64,000 nt of DNA. Origin: Actinomadura chibensis NBRC 106107. Lineage in GTDB: Bacteria; Actinomycetota; Actinomycetes; Streptosporangiales; Streptosporangiaceae. Position numbers and translations under genes: made by a program. Where the stretch lies: contig NZ_BCQP01000032.1 in NCBI RefSeq assembly GCF_001552135.1, positions 50,917-114,916 on the forward strand, written 5' to 3'. The notes below the pieces were generated by a model, which saw only the letters and a program-made list of their open reading frames with translations, ran no database searches and was not told where the DNA came from. This document shows, one piece after another, positions 25,809 to 34,192 of this stretch. How positions within the stretch are numbered: position 1 is the first letter of the stretch; every line of letters begins with the position of its first letter.

Positions 25809-26756
25809 GTGTCAACACGAACCGCTCGGCTGATGTCGCGCCTGGGCGCGATGACCGCCGCGATGGCGCTCGGTGCGGCGGCGCTGGCCGCCGTCGCGTC
25901 GCCCGCCTCGGCGGCGACCCGGAACGGAACCTGCGAAAGCGGCGAGTTCTGCTACTACTTCAACAGCGACAACCAGGGCTCGCTTTCGGACTTCACCGGT
26001 TCGGTCGCCGACTACGGCACCGCGCAGCCCTCCTGCTACGACTTCAAGGGCCCGGGCAACGGCAAGGGCAAATGCGTCAAGAATGCCGCCGCCTCGGTCT
26101 GGAACCGCAGCAGCAAGACCGTCCGGGTGTACTACAACAGCAACTACGGGGGTACCTACCAGGACTTCAAGGCGGGTGCGAAGGGCAACCTGAACTCCAG
26201 CCTTAAGAACCAGAACGCCTCGCACAAGTTCCTGCCGTCCGGGCCGACCGGCTGCAAGACCGACGGCACGCAGACGAAGCTTCCCACGACGATCCTCGTC
26301 TACCGGGTCTCCCTCGGGCGCGTGGACCGGGTGGCGTTCAAGACCTACGTCAAGAACGTCCTGCCCAACGAATGGGTGCCGAGCTGGCCGAAGGAGTCGC
26401 TCCGCTCCGGGGCGATGGCCGTCAAGAACTTCGGCTGGTACTGGGCGCTGCACTCGACGAACAAGACGTCCTGGGGCGAATGCTTCGACGTCTACGACAC
26501 GACGTCGAGCCAGGTCTACAAGCCCGGGTCGGCGAAGGCGTCCACGAACGACGCGGTGGACGCGACGTGGGGCACCCGCATGACCCGCGGCGGGAAGATC
26601 CTCCAGGCCCACTACTGCTCCACCACGACGGCGTGCGGCGGATGGGTCGACGGTGACTGGCTGTCGCAGTACGGCTCCCGCGACAAGGCCAACGCGGGCT
26701 GGAGCTACTCCAGGATCCTGAAGTACTACTACAACGGGATCACTCTCGGATCCTGA
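25809..26756 (+). CDS. I36-domain protein fused to a SpoIID/LytB-type domain
   Basis: 315 residues. Signal peptide (~1-35), then an I36 module (~36-140) nearly identical to the previous gene's, then a SpoIID-like domain: RVDRVAFKTYVKNVLPNEW, then PKESLRSGAMAVKNFGWYWA, which matches the family core with the catalytic-region Glu. SpoIID proteins are peptidoglycan lytic transglycosylases that act on denuded glycan, or partner with amidases (LytB). Start at GTG 25809 after AAGGA, with a 5' sequence like that of the preceding gene. Last of the wall-enzyme run. Confidence 0.8.
   Translation: MSTRTARLMSRLGAMTAAMALGAAALAAVASPASAATRNGTCESGEFCYYFNSDNQGSLSDFTGSVADYGTAQPSCYDFKGPGNGKGKCVKNAAASVWNRSSKTVRVYYNSNYGGTYQDFKAGAKGNLNSSLKNQNASHKFLPSGPTGCKTDGTQTKLPTTILVYRVSLGRVDRVAFKTYVKNVLPNEWVPSWPKESLRSGAMAVKNFGWYWALHSTNKTSWGECFDVYDTTSSQVYKPGSAKASTNDAVDATWGTRMTRGGKILQAHYCSTTTACGGWVDGDWLSQYGSRDKANAGWSYSRILKYYYNGITLGS
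25903..26225 (+). repeat. I36-module direct repeat, copy 2
   Basis: Second copy of the 323-bp module at 24964-25286. High nucleotide identity beside unrelated C-terminal domains implies recent duplication or gene conversion of the module. Confidence 0.85.
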
Positions 26757-26917
26757 TCCGGAACCCGTACGGCAGAGGGTGTCCAGGGTCGGCGGGGCCG
26801 CAGCGCCCCCCGCTCCGGGCACCCTTTTCCGCTCGCCGCCCGCGGGGCGGGTTCCGTCCGGTGGCCTGGGGTAGGTGCGGGTTCTGACGAATCGGTCGGG
26901 GGAGATCGTGGATTCGG

Positions 26918-27811
26918 ATGAGCATTCTCGGGATGGCCGTCGCCGTGGCGGCGGCGTTCTTCATCGGGCTCGGGTTCGTGGCGCAGCAGCACGCGGCGTT
27001 CCGCGAGCCGCTGTCGGAGATCCTGCACCCGCGGCTGCTCCTGGACCTGCTGCGCAGCCGGCTGTGGCTGACCGGCATCGCCTCGATGATCATCGGCCAG
27101 CTCATCTTCGCGTTCGCGCTGAACATCGCGGACGTCGCCGAGGTCACCCCCGTGCTCACCGTCAACCTGATCTTCGCGCTGCTCGCCGCGCACGTGATCT
27201 ACCGGGAGCGGCTCGGCCCCCGCGAATGGTGGGGCGCGCTGCTGCTGACCGGCGGCGTCGCGCTGTTCCTCGGGGTGGGGGTGCCGCACGGCGGCGCCCT
27301 GCCGGGGGTGCACTCGCCGCGCTGGCTGGCCGGGGCGGCCGTGCTCGCCCTCGTCTGCCTGTGCGCGTTCGGCAGCCTGCACCGCGACCTGCGCGTCCGC
27401 GCGATGCTGCTGGCCTGCGGCGCCGGGCTGCTCTACGGGCTCATGGACACCCTGACCCGCAGCGTCCTGCTGGTGAGCGACAACGGCTTCGTCCGCGCCC
27501 TGGTGACCTGGCAGCCGTACGCGCTGGTCGCGATGGGCGCGCTCGGGCTGCTGTTCGCGCAGAGCGCGTTCGACGCGGCGCCGCTGCGGATCTCGCTGCC
27601 CGCCACCACGGCGGCCGAGCCGCTCACCGGCATCGCGCTCAGCATCGTGATCTTCGGGGAGCGGGTGCGGCTGTCGGTCGGCGACCTCGCCCTGGAGGCG
27701 CTCGGGCTCGCCGGGATGGTCGCGGGCATCGTCATCCTCGGCCGGTCGCCGCACCTGGGCAAGCCGGGCGAGCACCCGTCGGCGTCGGCTGACGAGGTGG
27801 GATGCCGATGA
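26918..27811 (+). CDS. DMT superfamily (NIPA/EamA-like) transporter
   Basis: 297 residues with about nine or ten hydrophobic helices in two EamA-like halves. It resembles actinobacterial DMT proteins of the NIPA/PEP-like type: FIGLGFVAQQHAAFREP in TM1, AEVTPVLTVNLIFALLAA in the middle, and a GERVRL turn before the last helices. Substrate not predictable. Its last 10 bp overlap the start of the next gene, a related DMT protein, so the two are probably co-translated and may form a heterodimer (inference). Confidence 0.75.
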   Translation: MSILGMAVAVAAAFFIGLGFVAQQHAAFREPLSEILHPRLLLDLLRSRLWLTGIASMIIGQLIFAFALNIADVAEVTPVLTVNLIFALLAAHVIYRERLGPREWWGALLLTGGVALFLGVGVPHGGALPGVHSPRWLAGAAVLALVCLCAFGSLHRDLRVRAMLLACGAGLLYGLMDTLTRSVLLVSDNGFVRALVTWQPYALVAMGALGLLFAQSAFDAAPLRISLPATTAAEPLTGIALSIVIFGERVRLSVGDLALEALGLAGMVAGIVILGRSPHLGKPGEHPSASADEVGCR

Positions 27812-28677
27812 TCCCCGTCATCTTCGGGATCCTCGCCGGGGCCTCGAACGCCCTCGCCTCCGTCCTGCAGCGGCGGGCCGCCAAGACCGCGCCGGAGTCG
27901 GACGCGTTCAAGCCCGCGCTCATCCTGGACATGCTGCGCAACCCGCTGTGGCTCGGCGGCATCGGCGCGCTCATCGCCGCGTTCCTGCTGCAGGCGGTGG
28001 CGCTGTCGACGGGGGGCATGTCGCTCGTCCAGCCGCTGCTCGCGGTCGAGCTGCCGTTCACGATGGTGCTGATCGGGTGGCTGCCGCCGCGCGGGCTGAA
28101 ACGGGTGCCGTGGACGGCCGTCGCCCTGCTCACCGTCGGGCTCGGCGCGCTGCTGTTCGCCCTCTCGCCGGACGAGAGCTACCACGTGCCGCACGCCGCC
28201 GCGTGGATCATCGCGACGGCCGCCTCGGTCGGCTGCGTCGCCGGGCTCGTCGCGCTGGCATGGGTCATCCGGGGGCCGGTCCGCGCGGTGCTGCTCGGCG
28301 TCGGCACCTCGGTGTCGTTCGCGCTGACGGCCGCGTTCATGAACGAGGCCACGCACGACTTCGAGCGCGGCATCCGGGCCGTCGTGACCTCCTGGCAGCT
28401 CTACGCCATGGCCGTCGCCGGGCTCGCCAGCGTCTACCTGCTGCAGAACGCGCTGCACAGCGGCACGCTCGTCGCCGTGCAGCCCGCGCTGACCGTGTCC
28501 GACCCCGTCGCCAGCATCATCCTCGGGGTCGGGCTGTTCGGCGAGAACGTCCGCGACGGGCCGTGGACGATCGTCCAGGTCATCGGCATGGCGCTGATCC
28601 TCCTCGGCAGCGTCGGCATCGCCCGGTCCCCGCTGCTGCACCAGGAGCACGGCGTCACCCCAGCGCGGACCGGATGA
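27802..28677 (+). CDS. DMT superfamily (NIPA/EamA-like) transporter, partner
   Basis: 291 residues with about nine or ten hydrophobic helices. It is homologous in layout to the upstream gene: ILAGASNALASVLQRRAA, then SLVQPLLAVELPFTMVLIGW, and SDPVASIILGVGLFGENVRDG near the end. Translationally coupled to its neighbour. The pair may make one dimeric transporter. Its 3' end overlaps the stop of the opposite-strand glycosyltransferase by 23 bp. Confidence 0.75.
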   Translation: MPMIPVIFGILAGASNALASVLQRRAAKTAPESDAFKPALILDMLRNPLWLGGIGALIAAFLLQAVALSTGGMSLVQPLLAVELPFTMVLIGWLPPRGLKRVPWTAVALLTVGLGALLFALSPDESYHVPHAAAWIIATAASVGCVAGLVALAWVIRGPVRAVLLGVGTSVSFALTAAFMNEATHDFERGIRAVVTSWQLYAMAVAGLASVYLLQNALHSGTLVAVQPALTVSDPVASIILGVGLFGENVRDGPWTIVQVIGMALILLGSVGIARSPLLHQEHGVTPARTG

Positions 28678-29722
28678 CCCGCTCGGCCGGGACTGCGTCG
28701 AACAGCGCGGCCATCCGGAGCGCCCGGGTGCCGCGCAGCGCCGCGCCGCCGAGCCGGTCGAGCGCGTCGACGAGCTCGGCGGGCGACCGGGCGAAGACGC
28801 TCAGGCCGTCCCGCGCCATGGCCTCGGCGCCGTCCCGCCCGTGCCCCGGAATGGGCCGGTAGGAGACCACCGGCAGCCCGCACGCGAACGCCTCCCGGCA
28901 GGTCAATCCCGCCGCGTTGTCGACCAGCGCGTAGGCGCCCGCCATCAGCTCGGCCATGTCGTCGCGCCAGCCGAGCGCGGGCACGTCCCGGATCCGCTCG
29001 CGCAGCCGCGCGTTCCGCCCGCACAGCACCACGGGCAGGTACCGGCCGGACGCCGCGAGGCCCCGCGCCGTGTCCAGCACCGCCCCGACGCCCCACGCGC
29101 CCGCCGAGACCAGCACGATCCGCTCGTCCGGCCCCGCCCCGGCCAGCCGCCGCAGCCGGTCGCCGCCGCCGGGCGGGCGGCGGAACTCCGGCCGGACGAC
29201 GGGCGCGTGCCCGGTCGCCGGACGGCCGGTCCGCCGCGTCACCGCCCGCGCCGCCCGCTCGTCCGGGCACAGGTAGCGGTCGTTGCCCGCGTGCAGCCAC
29301 ATCCGGTGGACGGCGAAGTCGGTCACGAGGACCAGGGAGGGGACGCCGAGCCGCCCGGTGCCGCGCAGGTGCCCGGCGGCCTGCGCGGCGAGGTGGAACG
29401 TCGACACGACCGCGTCCGGCGGCAGCTCCCGGACCCGCCGCTCCAGCCGCGCCGCGATCACCGCCGTCAGCGGGGACGGGCGCGGCGGGCGCCGGGAGGT
29501 GAAGAACGCCCGGTAGATCCCGGCGTACGTCCACGGCGCGGACCTGACCATGGCCTCGTACGCGCGCCGCAGCCCGTCCCCGAGCCGCAGCGGGACGAGC
29601 TCAAGCACGTCGAGCACCGACGTCTCGACGTCCGCCGACGCCAGCCGGCGCGCCAGTTCCGCCGCGACCGCGTCGTGCCCGGCCCCCATGCCCGCCGTCA
29701 GAATTAGGAGTCGCTTGCCCAT
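28655..29722 (-). CDS. MGDG synthase-family glycosyltransferase
   Basis: 355 residues of a GT-B glycosyltransferase related to MGDG synthase/MurG. The N-terminal half opens RLLILTAGMGAGHDAVA (acceptor side) with VVSTFHLAAQAAG and a VTDFAVHRMWLHAGNDRYLC stretch. The C-terminal donor-binding half has VSAGAWGVGA, DDMAELMAGAYALVDNAAGL and CREAFACGLPVVSYRP. It likely moves a sugar from a UDP donor to a diacylglycerol- or polyprenyl-type lipid. Start at 29722 follows GGGGGAG. Divergent from the polysaccharide deacetylase, 31 bp apart. Confidence 0.8.
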   Translation of the reverse strand: MGKRLLILTAGMGAGHDAVAAELARRLASADVETSVLDVLELVPLRLGDGLRRAYEAMVRSAPWTYAGIYRAFFTSRRPPRPSPLTAVIAARLERRVRELPPDAVVSTFHLAAQAAGHLRGTGRLGVPSLVLVTDFAVHRMWLHAGNDRYLCPDERAARAVTRRTGRPATGHAPVVRPEFRRPPGGGDRLRRLAGAGPDERIVLVSAGAWGVGAVLDTARGLAASGRYLPVVLCGRNARLRERIRDVPALGWRDDMAELMAGAYALVDNAAGLTCREAFACGLPVVSYRPIPGHGRDGAEAMARDGLSVFARSPAELVDALDRLGGAALRGTRALRMAALFDAVPAERVIRSALG

Positions 29723-29753
29723 GACTTGAGCTCCCCCCGGTGACACTTCCCGC

Positions 29754-30467
29754 ATGTCGCGCCGTGCCGTCGCCGCCGCCCTGGCCGCCGTCCTCGCGGG
29801 ACACGCGCTGCCCGCGGCGACCTGGCTGCGCCCGGTCCGGCGCCTGACCCCCCGCGTCGCCGGGCGCGGCGGGCCCCGCCACGTCGCGCTCACCTTCGAC
29901 GACGGCCCGGACGCCCGCTCGACGCCCCTCTTCCTGGACGAGCTCGCGCGGCTCGGCTGCCACGCGACGTTCTTCGTCCTCGGCTCGATGCTCCGGCGCG
30001 ACCCGGCCCTCGGCCGCCGCATCGTCGCGGACGGCCACGAGATCGCCGTCCACGGCTGGCGCCACGGCGGCACGCTCACGGCGCGCCCCGGCCGCGTCCT
30101 CGGCGAGGTGCGGCGGACGGTCCGGCTGATCGAGGACGTCTGCGGCGTGTCCCCGTCCTGGTACCGGCCCCCGTACGGCGCGCTCAGCGCCGAGGCGCTC
30201 CTCGCCGCCCGCCGCGACGGCCTGCGCCCCGTCCTCTGGACGGCCTGGGGCAGGGACTGGACGGCCGCCGCGACCCCGGAGTCGGTGCTGGCGGCGTTCG
30301 CGCCCGGACTCGGCGGCGGCGCGACGCTCCTCCTGCACGACAGCGACGTCACCTCGGCGCCCGGCGCCTGGACGGCGGCGCTGGCGGCGCTGCCCGGCGT
30401 CGTCGCGCGGTGCCGCGCCGCCGGGCTGACCGTCGGCCCGCTGCGCGACCACGGGGTGCGTCCCTGA
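29754..30467 (+). CDS. Polysaccharide deacetylase (NodB/CE4)
   Basis: 237 residues of the CE4 fold. A hydrophobic N-terminus (~1-25) suggests a signal peptide or membrane anchor. HVALTFDDGPDA holds the catalytic Asp pair; GHEIAVHGWRHGG has the metal His residues; WYRPPYGALS is motif 3 and LLLHDSD motif 5. It should remove N-acetyl groups from a wall or capsular glycan. Back to back with the glycosyltransferase gene, so both may shape the same surface polymer (inference). Confidence 0.9.
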   Translation: MSRRAVAAALAAVLAGHALPAATWLRPVRRLTPRVAGRGGPRHVALTFDDGPDARSTPLFLDELARLGCHATFFVLGSMLRRDPALGRRIVADGHEIAVHGWRHGGTLTARPGRVLGEVRRTVRLIEDVCGVSPSWYRPPYGALSAEALLAARRDGLRPVLWTAWGRDWTAAATPESVLAAFAPGLGGGATLLLHDSDVTSAPGAWTAALAALPGVVARCRAAGLTVGPLRDHGVRP

Positions 30468-30697
30468 CCACCGTCCTGACCACCGTTCCCACAGGGCCCT
30501 TCTCCCCGTTCACCCGTCCTCTATGTGGGGATGCGTCCGTTCCTTCTTTTCGGCGCCGCCCGGATTTCCGCGCTTGACCAAACGTTGGCGATCAAGGGTA
30601 TTTGCGGGTCGGCCTCCGGGGAACCGTGCTGGAAGCCGTCGCCGCAAGGCCGCCGCCGGGCGCCGTGGCGGCCGTCGCTCCTGATGGGAGAGCATCC
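30468..30697. other. Upstream region of the urea-channel gene
   Basis: About 230 bp with no gene. It should hold the promoter of the urea/urease block that starts at 30698; no motif is clear enough to name. GGGAG at the right end is the ribosome-binding site of the urea transporter. Confidence 0.4.
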
Positions 30698-31678
30698 ATG
30701 GACACGCCGCCGCCGCCAGCGGGCGCCCCCGGCGAGCCCTCGCGTCCGTCCGCGGAACGGATGCGGGAAGGGCTTCTCGCGATCCCGCGCGGCGTGGCGC
30801 AGGTCGATTTCCAGCCGAGCTATTGGACCGGGCTCATCTTCCTCATCGCCCTTTTCGTCGGCGGCTGGGAATTCGGCGCCTTCGGGCTGCTCGGCTGCGT
30901 CACGGCCACCCTCACCGCCTGGCTGTTCGGGGTCCCCTGGAATCGCGTCTCGGCGGGTCTCGAAGGGTTCTCCGGGACGCTCGTCGGCGTCGCCCTGGTC
31001 CTCTACCTCGGGACGAACTGGGTGACCTTCCTCGTGGTCATCGGCACGGCGATCGGGGCCAGCATGGTCAATTCCGCGCTGGTCGTCCTGCTCAAGCAGT
31101 ACAACCTCCCGGCCCTCACGGCTCCGTTCTGCGTGGTCACGCTGATGATGCTGATCGCCGCGCCGTCCTTCCACCGGGTGTGGATCCACCATCCGCTCAA
31201 CCCGCCGCCGTCGGCCGAGCACCCCGGCACGGCGGTCTCCTGGAGCGACGTCTGGCACGGCTTCTTCAACGGGTTCGGGCAGGTGTTCTTCCAGGACAAG
31301 TGGTACGTGGGGCTGCTCTTCCTGGTCGGCCTCGCGGTGTCGAGCCGGACGGTCGCGCTGGCGGCGTCCGCGGGGAGCATCATCGGGCTGCTGACGGGCT
31401 GGTGGCTCGGCGCGCAGGCGGCCGACCTCGACGCGGGCCTGTACGGCTACAACTCGGTGCTGACCGGGATCGCGCTGGCGGGGACGTTCGTCGTGCTGGG
31501 CCCCGCCGCGATCGGCTACGCCGCGATCGGCGCGGCGACCGCCGCGGTGGCGACCCCCGCCATCACCAACACGTTCGGCATTGTCGGCGGCCATGCGCTG
31601 ACCTGGCCGTTCGTCCTCACCACCTGGATCTTCCTGGCCGCCGTCCCGACCCTGTCCATGCTGCGGCGGGCCCCGTGA
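30698..31678 (+). CDS. Urea transporter (UT family channel)
   Basis: 326 residues with two repeated halves of about five helices each, as in UT-A/UT-B-type urea channels. A ~30-residue polar N-terminus is followed by PSYWTGLIFLIALFVGG, FSGTLVGVALVLY, NLPALTAPFCVVTLM in half one, and YGYNSVLTGIALAGTF in half two (the NS/NxxL-like selectivity region). It lets urea flow down its gradient to urease inside the cell. ATG 30698 follows GGGAG. It overlaps the chelatase gene by GTGA, so it is the first gene of the urease operon. Confidence 0.85.
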   Translation: MDTPPPPAGAPGEPSRPSAERMREGLLAIPRGVAQVDFQPSYWTGLIFLIALFVGGWEFGAFGLLGCVTATLTAWLFGVPWNRVSAGLEGFSGTLVGVALVLYLGTNWVTFLVVIGTAIGASMVNSALVVLLKQYNLPALTAPFCVVTLMMLIAAPSFHRVWIHHPLNPPPSAEHPGTAVSWSDVWHGFFNGFGQVFFQDKWYVGLLFLVGLAVSSRTVALAASAGSIIGLLTGWWLGAQAADLDAGLYGYNSVLTGIALAGTFVVLGPAAIGYAAIGAATAAVATPAITNTFGIVGGHALTWPFVLTTWIFLAAVPTLSMLRRAP

Positions 31679-32472
31679 CCGGGGACCGCGCCGTCCTGGC
31701 GGTCGGCGGGCACGAGAGCCTCGCCGCCGGGACGGGCGGGATCCGCGACCCCGGCCGGGGGCTGCGCACCGCCCTCGGCGAGCACGCGCGGGCCGTCGTG
31801 GTGCCGATGACGCTCGGACGCGATCCCGGCACCGCGCGGGCCGCCGCGCAGACGCTGGCCTGGGCCGCGCGCGACCGGCGGCCGGGCGACCTGCTGCTCG
31901 CCCCGCCGCTCGGCACGGTCACGCATCTCGTCGGGTGGATCCGGGCGGCGGTCGTGCGGGCGGTCCCCGGCGCGGACTTCCGCGGCGCGGTGCTGCTGGT
32001 GGCGCGGGCCGCGGACCCGGAGGCCGACGCGGAGCTGTTCAAGGTCGCGCGGCTGGTCAGGCGGTATCTGCCCGTCCGGTGGGTCGAGGTCGCGCTCGCG
32101 GGCGGTGACCCGGACGTGGCCGAGGGCGTGGAGCGCTGCCGCCGGCTGGGGGCCGGGGAGGTCGTGCTCGTGCCCGCCTCGCTCGTCCCGCTCCGGCCCT
32201 GCTCCCCGGCCGACCGGGCCGCGGGGCCGCTGCTCGGCCGGGCGGCGCTGGCGGCGCTGGTCCGTGAACGCGCGGCCGAGGCGGAGCGCCGGTGGCGGCG
32301 CGGCCACGACGACGGCCTCGCTTCAGCGCCGAACCACGGGCACGGTCACGGCCACGGTCACGGGCACGGCGGCGAGGGCGAGCCGCGTCATCACGACGAT
32401 TTCTCGGAATTCATCGGCATGGAACCAGGGGAGGGGGCCGCACATGGGCGGCTACATGTTCGCGGAGGGTGA
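31675..32472 (+). CDS. CbiX/SirB-like chelatase with His-rich C-terminal tail
   Basis: 265 residues. GGHES (His13) matches the GHGS active-site start of class II sirohydrochlorin/cobalt chelatases; the fold is alpha/beta with PMTLGRDPGTARAAAQTLAW and a second half VEVALAGGDPDVAEGVERCR, where CbiX repeats its motif. The tail (from His221) reads HGHGHGHGHGHG and then HHDD, a typical Ni/Co/Zn-binding tail. It overlaps the urea channel by GTGA and ureB by 29 bp, so it is translated with the urease genes. No ureE exists in the window, so it is the best candidate for nickel delivery (inference). Sequence alone cannot exclude a cobalt or siroheme role. Confidence 0.65.
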   Translation: MTGDRAVLAVGGHESLAAGTGGIRDPGRGLRTALGEHARAVVVPMTLGRDPGTARAAAQTLAWAARDRRPGDLLLAPPLGTVTHLVGWIRAAVVRAVPGADFRGAVLLVARAADPEADAELFKVARLVRRYLPVRWVEVALAGGDPDVAEGVERCRRLGAGEVVLVPASLVPLRPCSPADRAAGPLLGRAALAALVRERAAEAERRWRRGHDDGLASAPNHGHGHGHGHGHGGEGEPRHHDDFSEFIGMEPGEGAAHGRLHVRGG

Positions 32473-32836
32473 GATCGAGTTGAACGCCGGTCAGCGCAGG
32501 GAGACGCTGACCGTGCAGAACACCGGTGACCGGGCCGTGCAGATCGGTTCGCACTTCCATTTCTTCGAGGTCAACCGGGCGATGAGCTTCGACCGCGAGA
32601 AGAGCTTCGGGATGCGGCTCGACATCCCGGCGGGCACCGCCGTCCGGTTCGAGGCGGGCGACACCAAGGAGGTGCGGCTCGTCGAGTACGGCGGCGGGAT
32701 GCGGATCGTCGGGTTCGGCGGCCTCCTCGACGGGAGCATCCGCTCCTCGTCCGCGCGGAAGAAGGCGCTCCACCGGCTGCACGTGCGGGGGTACAAGGAC
32801 ACCGGGGCGCACGGTGGATCGTCCGGCGGGCACTGA
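32444..32836 (+). CDS. ureB: Urease subunit beta
   Basis: 130 residues. EIELNAGQRRETLTVQNTGD opens the UreB core, QIGSHFHFFEVNRAM is its most conserved stretch, FDREKSFGMRLDIPAGTAVR and EVRLVEYGG complete the jelly-roll. The structural subunit that packs UreC. GGGGAGGGGG lies about 9 nt upstream of ATG 32444; ATG 32456 is an alternative. The start lies inside the end of the chelatase gene. Unusually, ureB sits apart from ureA and ureC, before the accessory genes. Confidence 0.95.
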   Translation: MGGYMFAEGEIELNAGQRRETLTVQNTGDRAVQIGSHFHFFEVNRAMSFDREKSFGMRLDIPAGTAVRFEAGDTKEVRLVEYGGGMRIVGFGGLLDGSIRSSSARKKALHRLHVRGYKDTGAHGGSSGGH

Positions 32837-33521
32837 CCCGCTGGGGCCGCTGCTGGCGCAGCTGCAGCTCACCGACTCGGCGTTCCCGAGCGGCCTGTAC
32901 ACGCTGTCGCACGGGCTGGAGGGCCACTTCCAGCTCCGCGCCGTCCGCGCCGACGGCCTCGGCGACCTGGTCCGCGACCTGGTCCGGGCGGCGGGCACCG
33001 CCGACGCGGCGGCGCTGGCGCTCGCGCACCGCGCGGTGTCGGCGGGCGACTGGGACGCGCTGGTCGCGGCCGACCGCAGGCTCCACGCGATCAAGCTCAA
33101 CCGGGAGCAGCGGACGGCGTCCGTCCGCACCGGGCGGCAGGTCCTGGACACGGCGGGCCCCGCGTTCGACTCGGCCCCGGCGGCCCGGCTGGCCCGGCTC
33201 GTCGCGGCCGGCGAGACGCCGGGCAACCACGCGGTCGTCGTCGGCGCCGTGCACGCGGGGCTCGGGGTTCCCGTCCGGGACGCCGTGGCCGGCGACCTGT
33301 ACGCGTTCGCGGCGAGCTGCGCCACGGCGGCGGTGCGGCTCGGCCGGATCGACTTCCGGCGGGCGCAGGCGCTGCTGCGGGAGGTCCGGCCGGAGCTGGT
33401 CGCGGCGGCGGACGCGGCGCTGGCCGCCCGCGACCCGTGGGACCTGCACGCCTCGGTCCCGGCGGCGGACGCCGTCGCGGCCCTGCACGAACGGGCGGAG
33501 GCGCGCCTGTTCGTCACCTGA
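32814..33521 (+). CDS. ureF: Urease accessory protein UreF
   Basis: 235 residues, mostly helical. LLAQLQLTDSAFPSGLYTLSHGLE is the UreF opening (with Gly-Leu-Tyr at the conserved position), AIKLNREQRTASVRTGRQ and ETPGNHAVVVGAV follow the family. UreF forms the UreD-UreF-UreG activation complex and passes Ni-GTPase work to apo-urease. The GTG start overlaps the end of ureB by 23 bp, which couples their translation. Confidence 0.9.
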   Translation: MDRPAGTDPLGPLLAQLQLTDSAFPSGLYTLSHGLEGHFQLRAVRADGLGDLVRDLVRAAGTADAAALALAHRAVSAGDWDALVAADRRLHAIKLNREQRTASVRTGRQVLDTAGPAFDSAPAARLARLVAAGETPGNHAVVVGAVHAGLGVPVRDAVAGDLYAFAASCATAAVRLGRIDFRRAQALLREVRPELVAAADAALAARDPWDLHASVPAADAVAALHERAEARLFVT

Positions 33522-33556
33522 CCCGCACGCGACCGATCGACGTCCGGAGGGACGAC

Positions 33557-34192
33557 ATGGAACTGGAAGAGGTGTACAAGGTCGGTGTCGGCGGCCCGGT
33601 GGGGTCCGGCAAGACCGCCCTCATCGAGGCGCTGGTGCCGCTCCTGATCGAGCGGGGGCACCGCCCCGGCGTCATCACCAACGACATCTACACGCAGGAG
33701 GACGCCGAGCACGTCCGCCGCACCCTGGCCGGGACGCTGGACGCCGACCGGGTCGTCGGCGTGGAGACGGGCTCCTGCCCGCACACGGCCGTCCGGGACG
33801 ACCCGACGATGAACCTCGCGGCGGCGGCCGACCTGCTCGACCGCTTCCCCGACATCGACGTCCTGCTGTTCGAGAGCGGCGGCGACAACCTGACGCTCAC
33901 GTTCAGCCCGGTCCTGGCCGACCTGTACGTGTTCGTCCTGGACACGGCCGAGGGGGAGAAGATGCCGCGCAAGCGCGGCCCCGGCACCACCGACTCCGAC
34001 CTCCTCGTCATCAACAAGATCGACATCGCCCGGTACGTGCGCACCGACCTGTCGGTGATGGAGCGCGACGCCCGCGCGGTGCGGGGCTCGAAACCCGTCA
34101 TCCTGACCGACTGCCTCACCGGGACCGGCGTCCCCGAGGTCGCCGACCTCGTCCTGGAGCGCAGGGAGGCGATGTGCTCACCGGCGGGGTGA
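33557..34192 (+). CDS. ureG: Urease accessory GTPase UreG
   Basis: 211 residues of the SIMIBI GTPase UreG. GVGGPVGSGKTAL is the P-loop (residues ~10-22); VITNDIYTQEDAEHVRR is switch I; GVETGSCPHTAVRDD carries the Cys74-Pro-His76 nickel-binding motif; ESGGDNLTLTFS is switch II; LVINKIDIA binds guanine. All key residues are intact. GGAGG precedes ATG 33557. It drives nickel insertion by GTP hydrolysis. Its last bases overlap the start of ureD. Confidence 0.95.
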   Translation: MELEEVYKVGVGGPVGSGKTALIEALVPLLIERGHRPGVITNDIYTQEDAEHVRRTLAGTLDADRVVGVETGSCPHTAVRDDPTMNLAAAADLLDRFPDIDVLLFESGGDNLTLTFSPVLADLYVFVLDTAEGEKMPRKRGPGTTDSDLLVINKIDIARYVRTDLSVMERDARAVRGSKPVILTDCLTGTGVPEVADLVLERREAMCSPAG

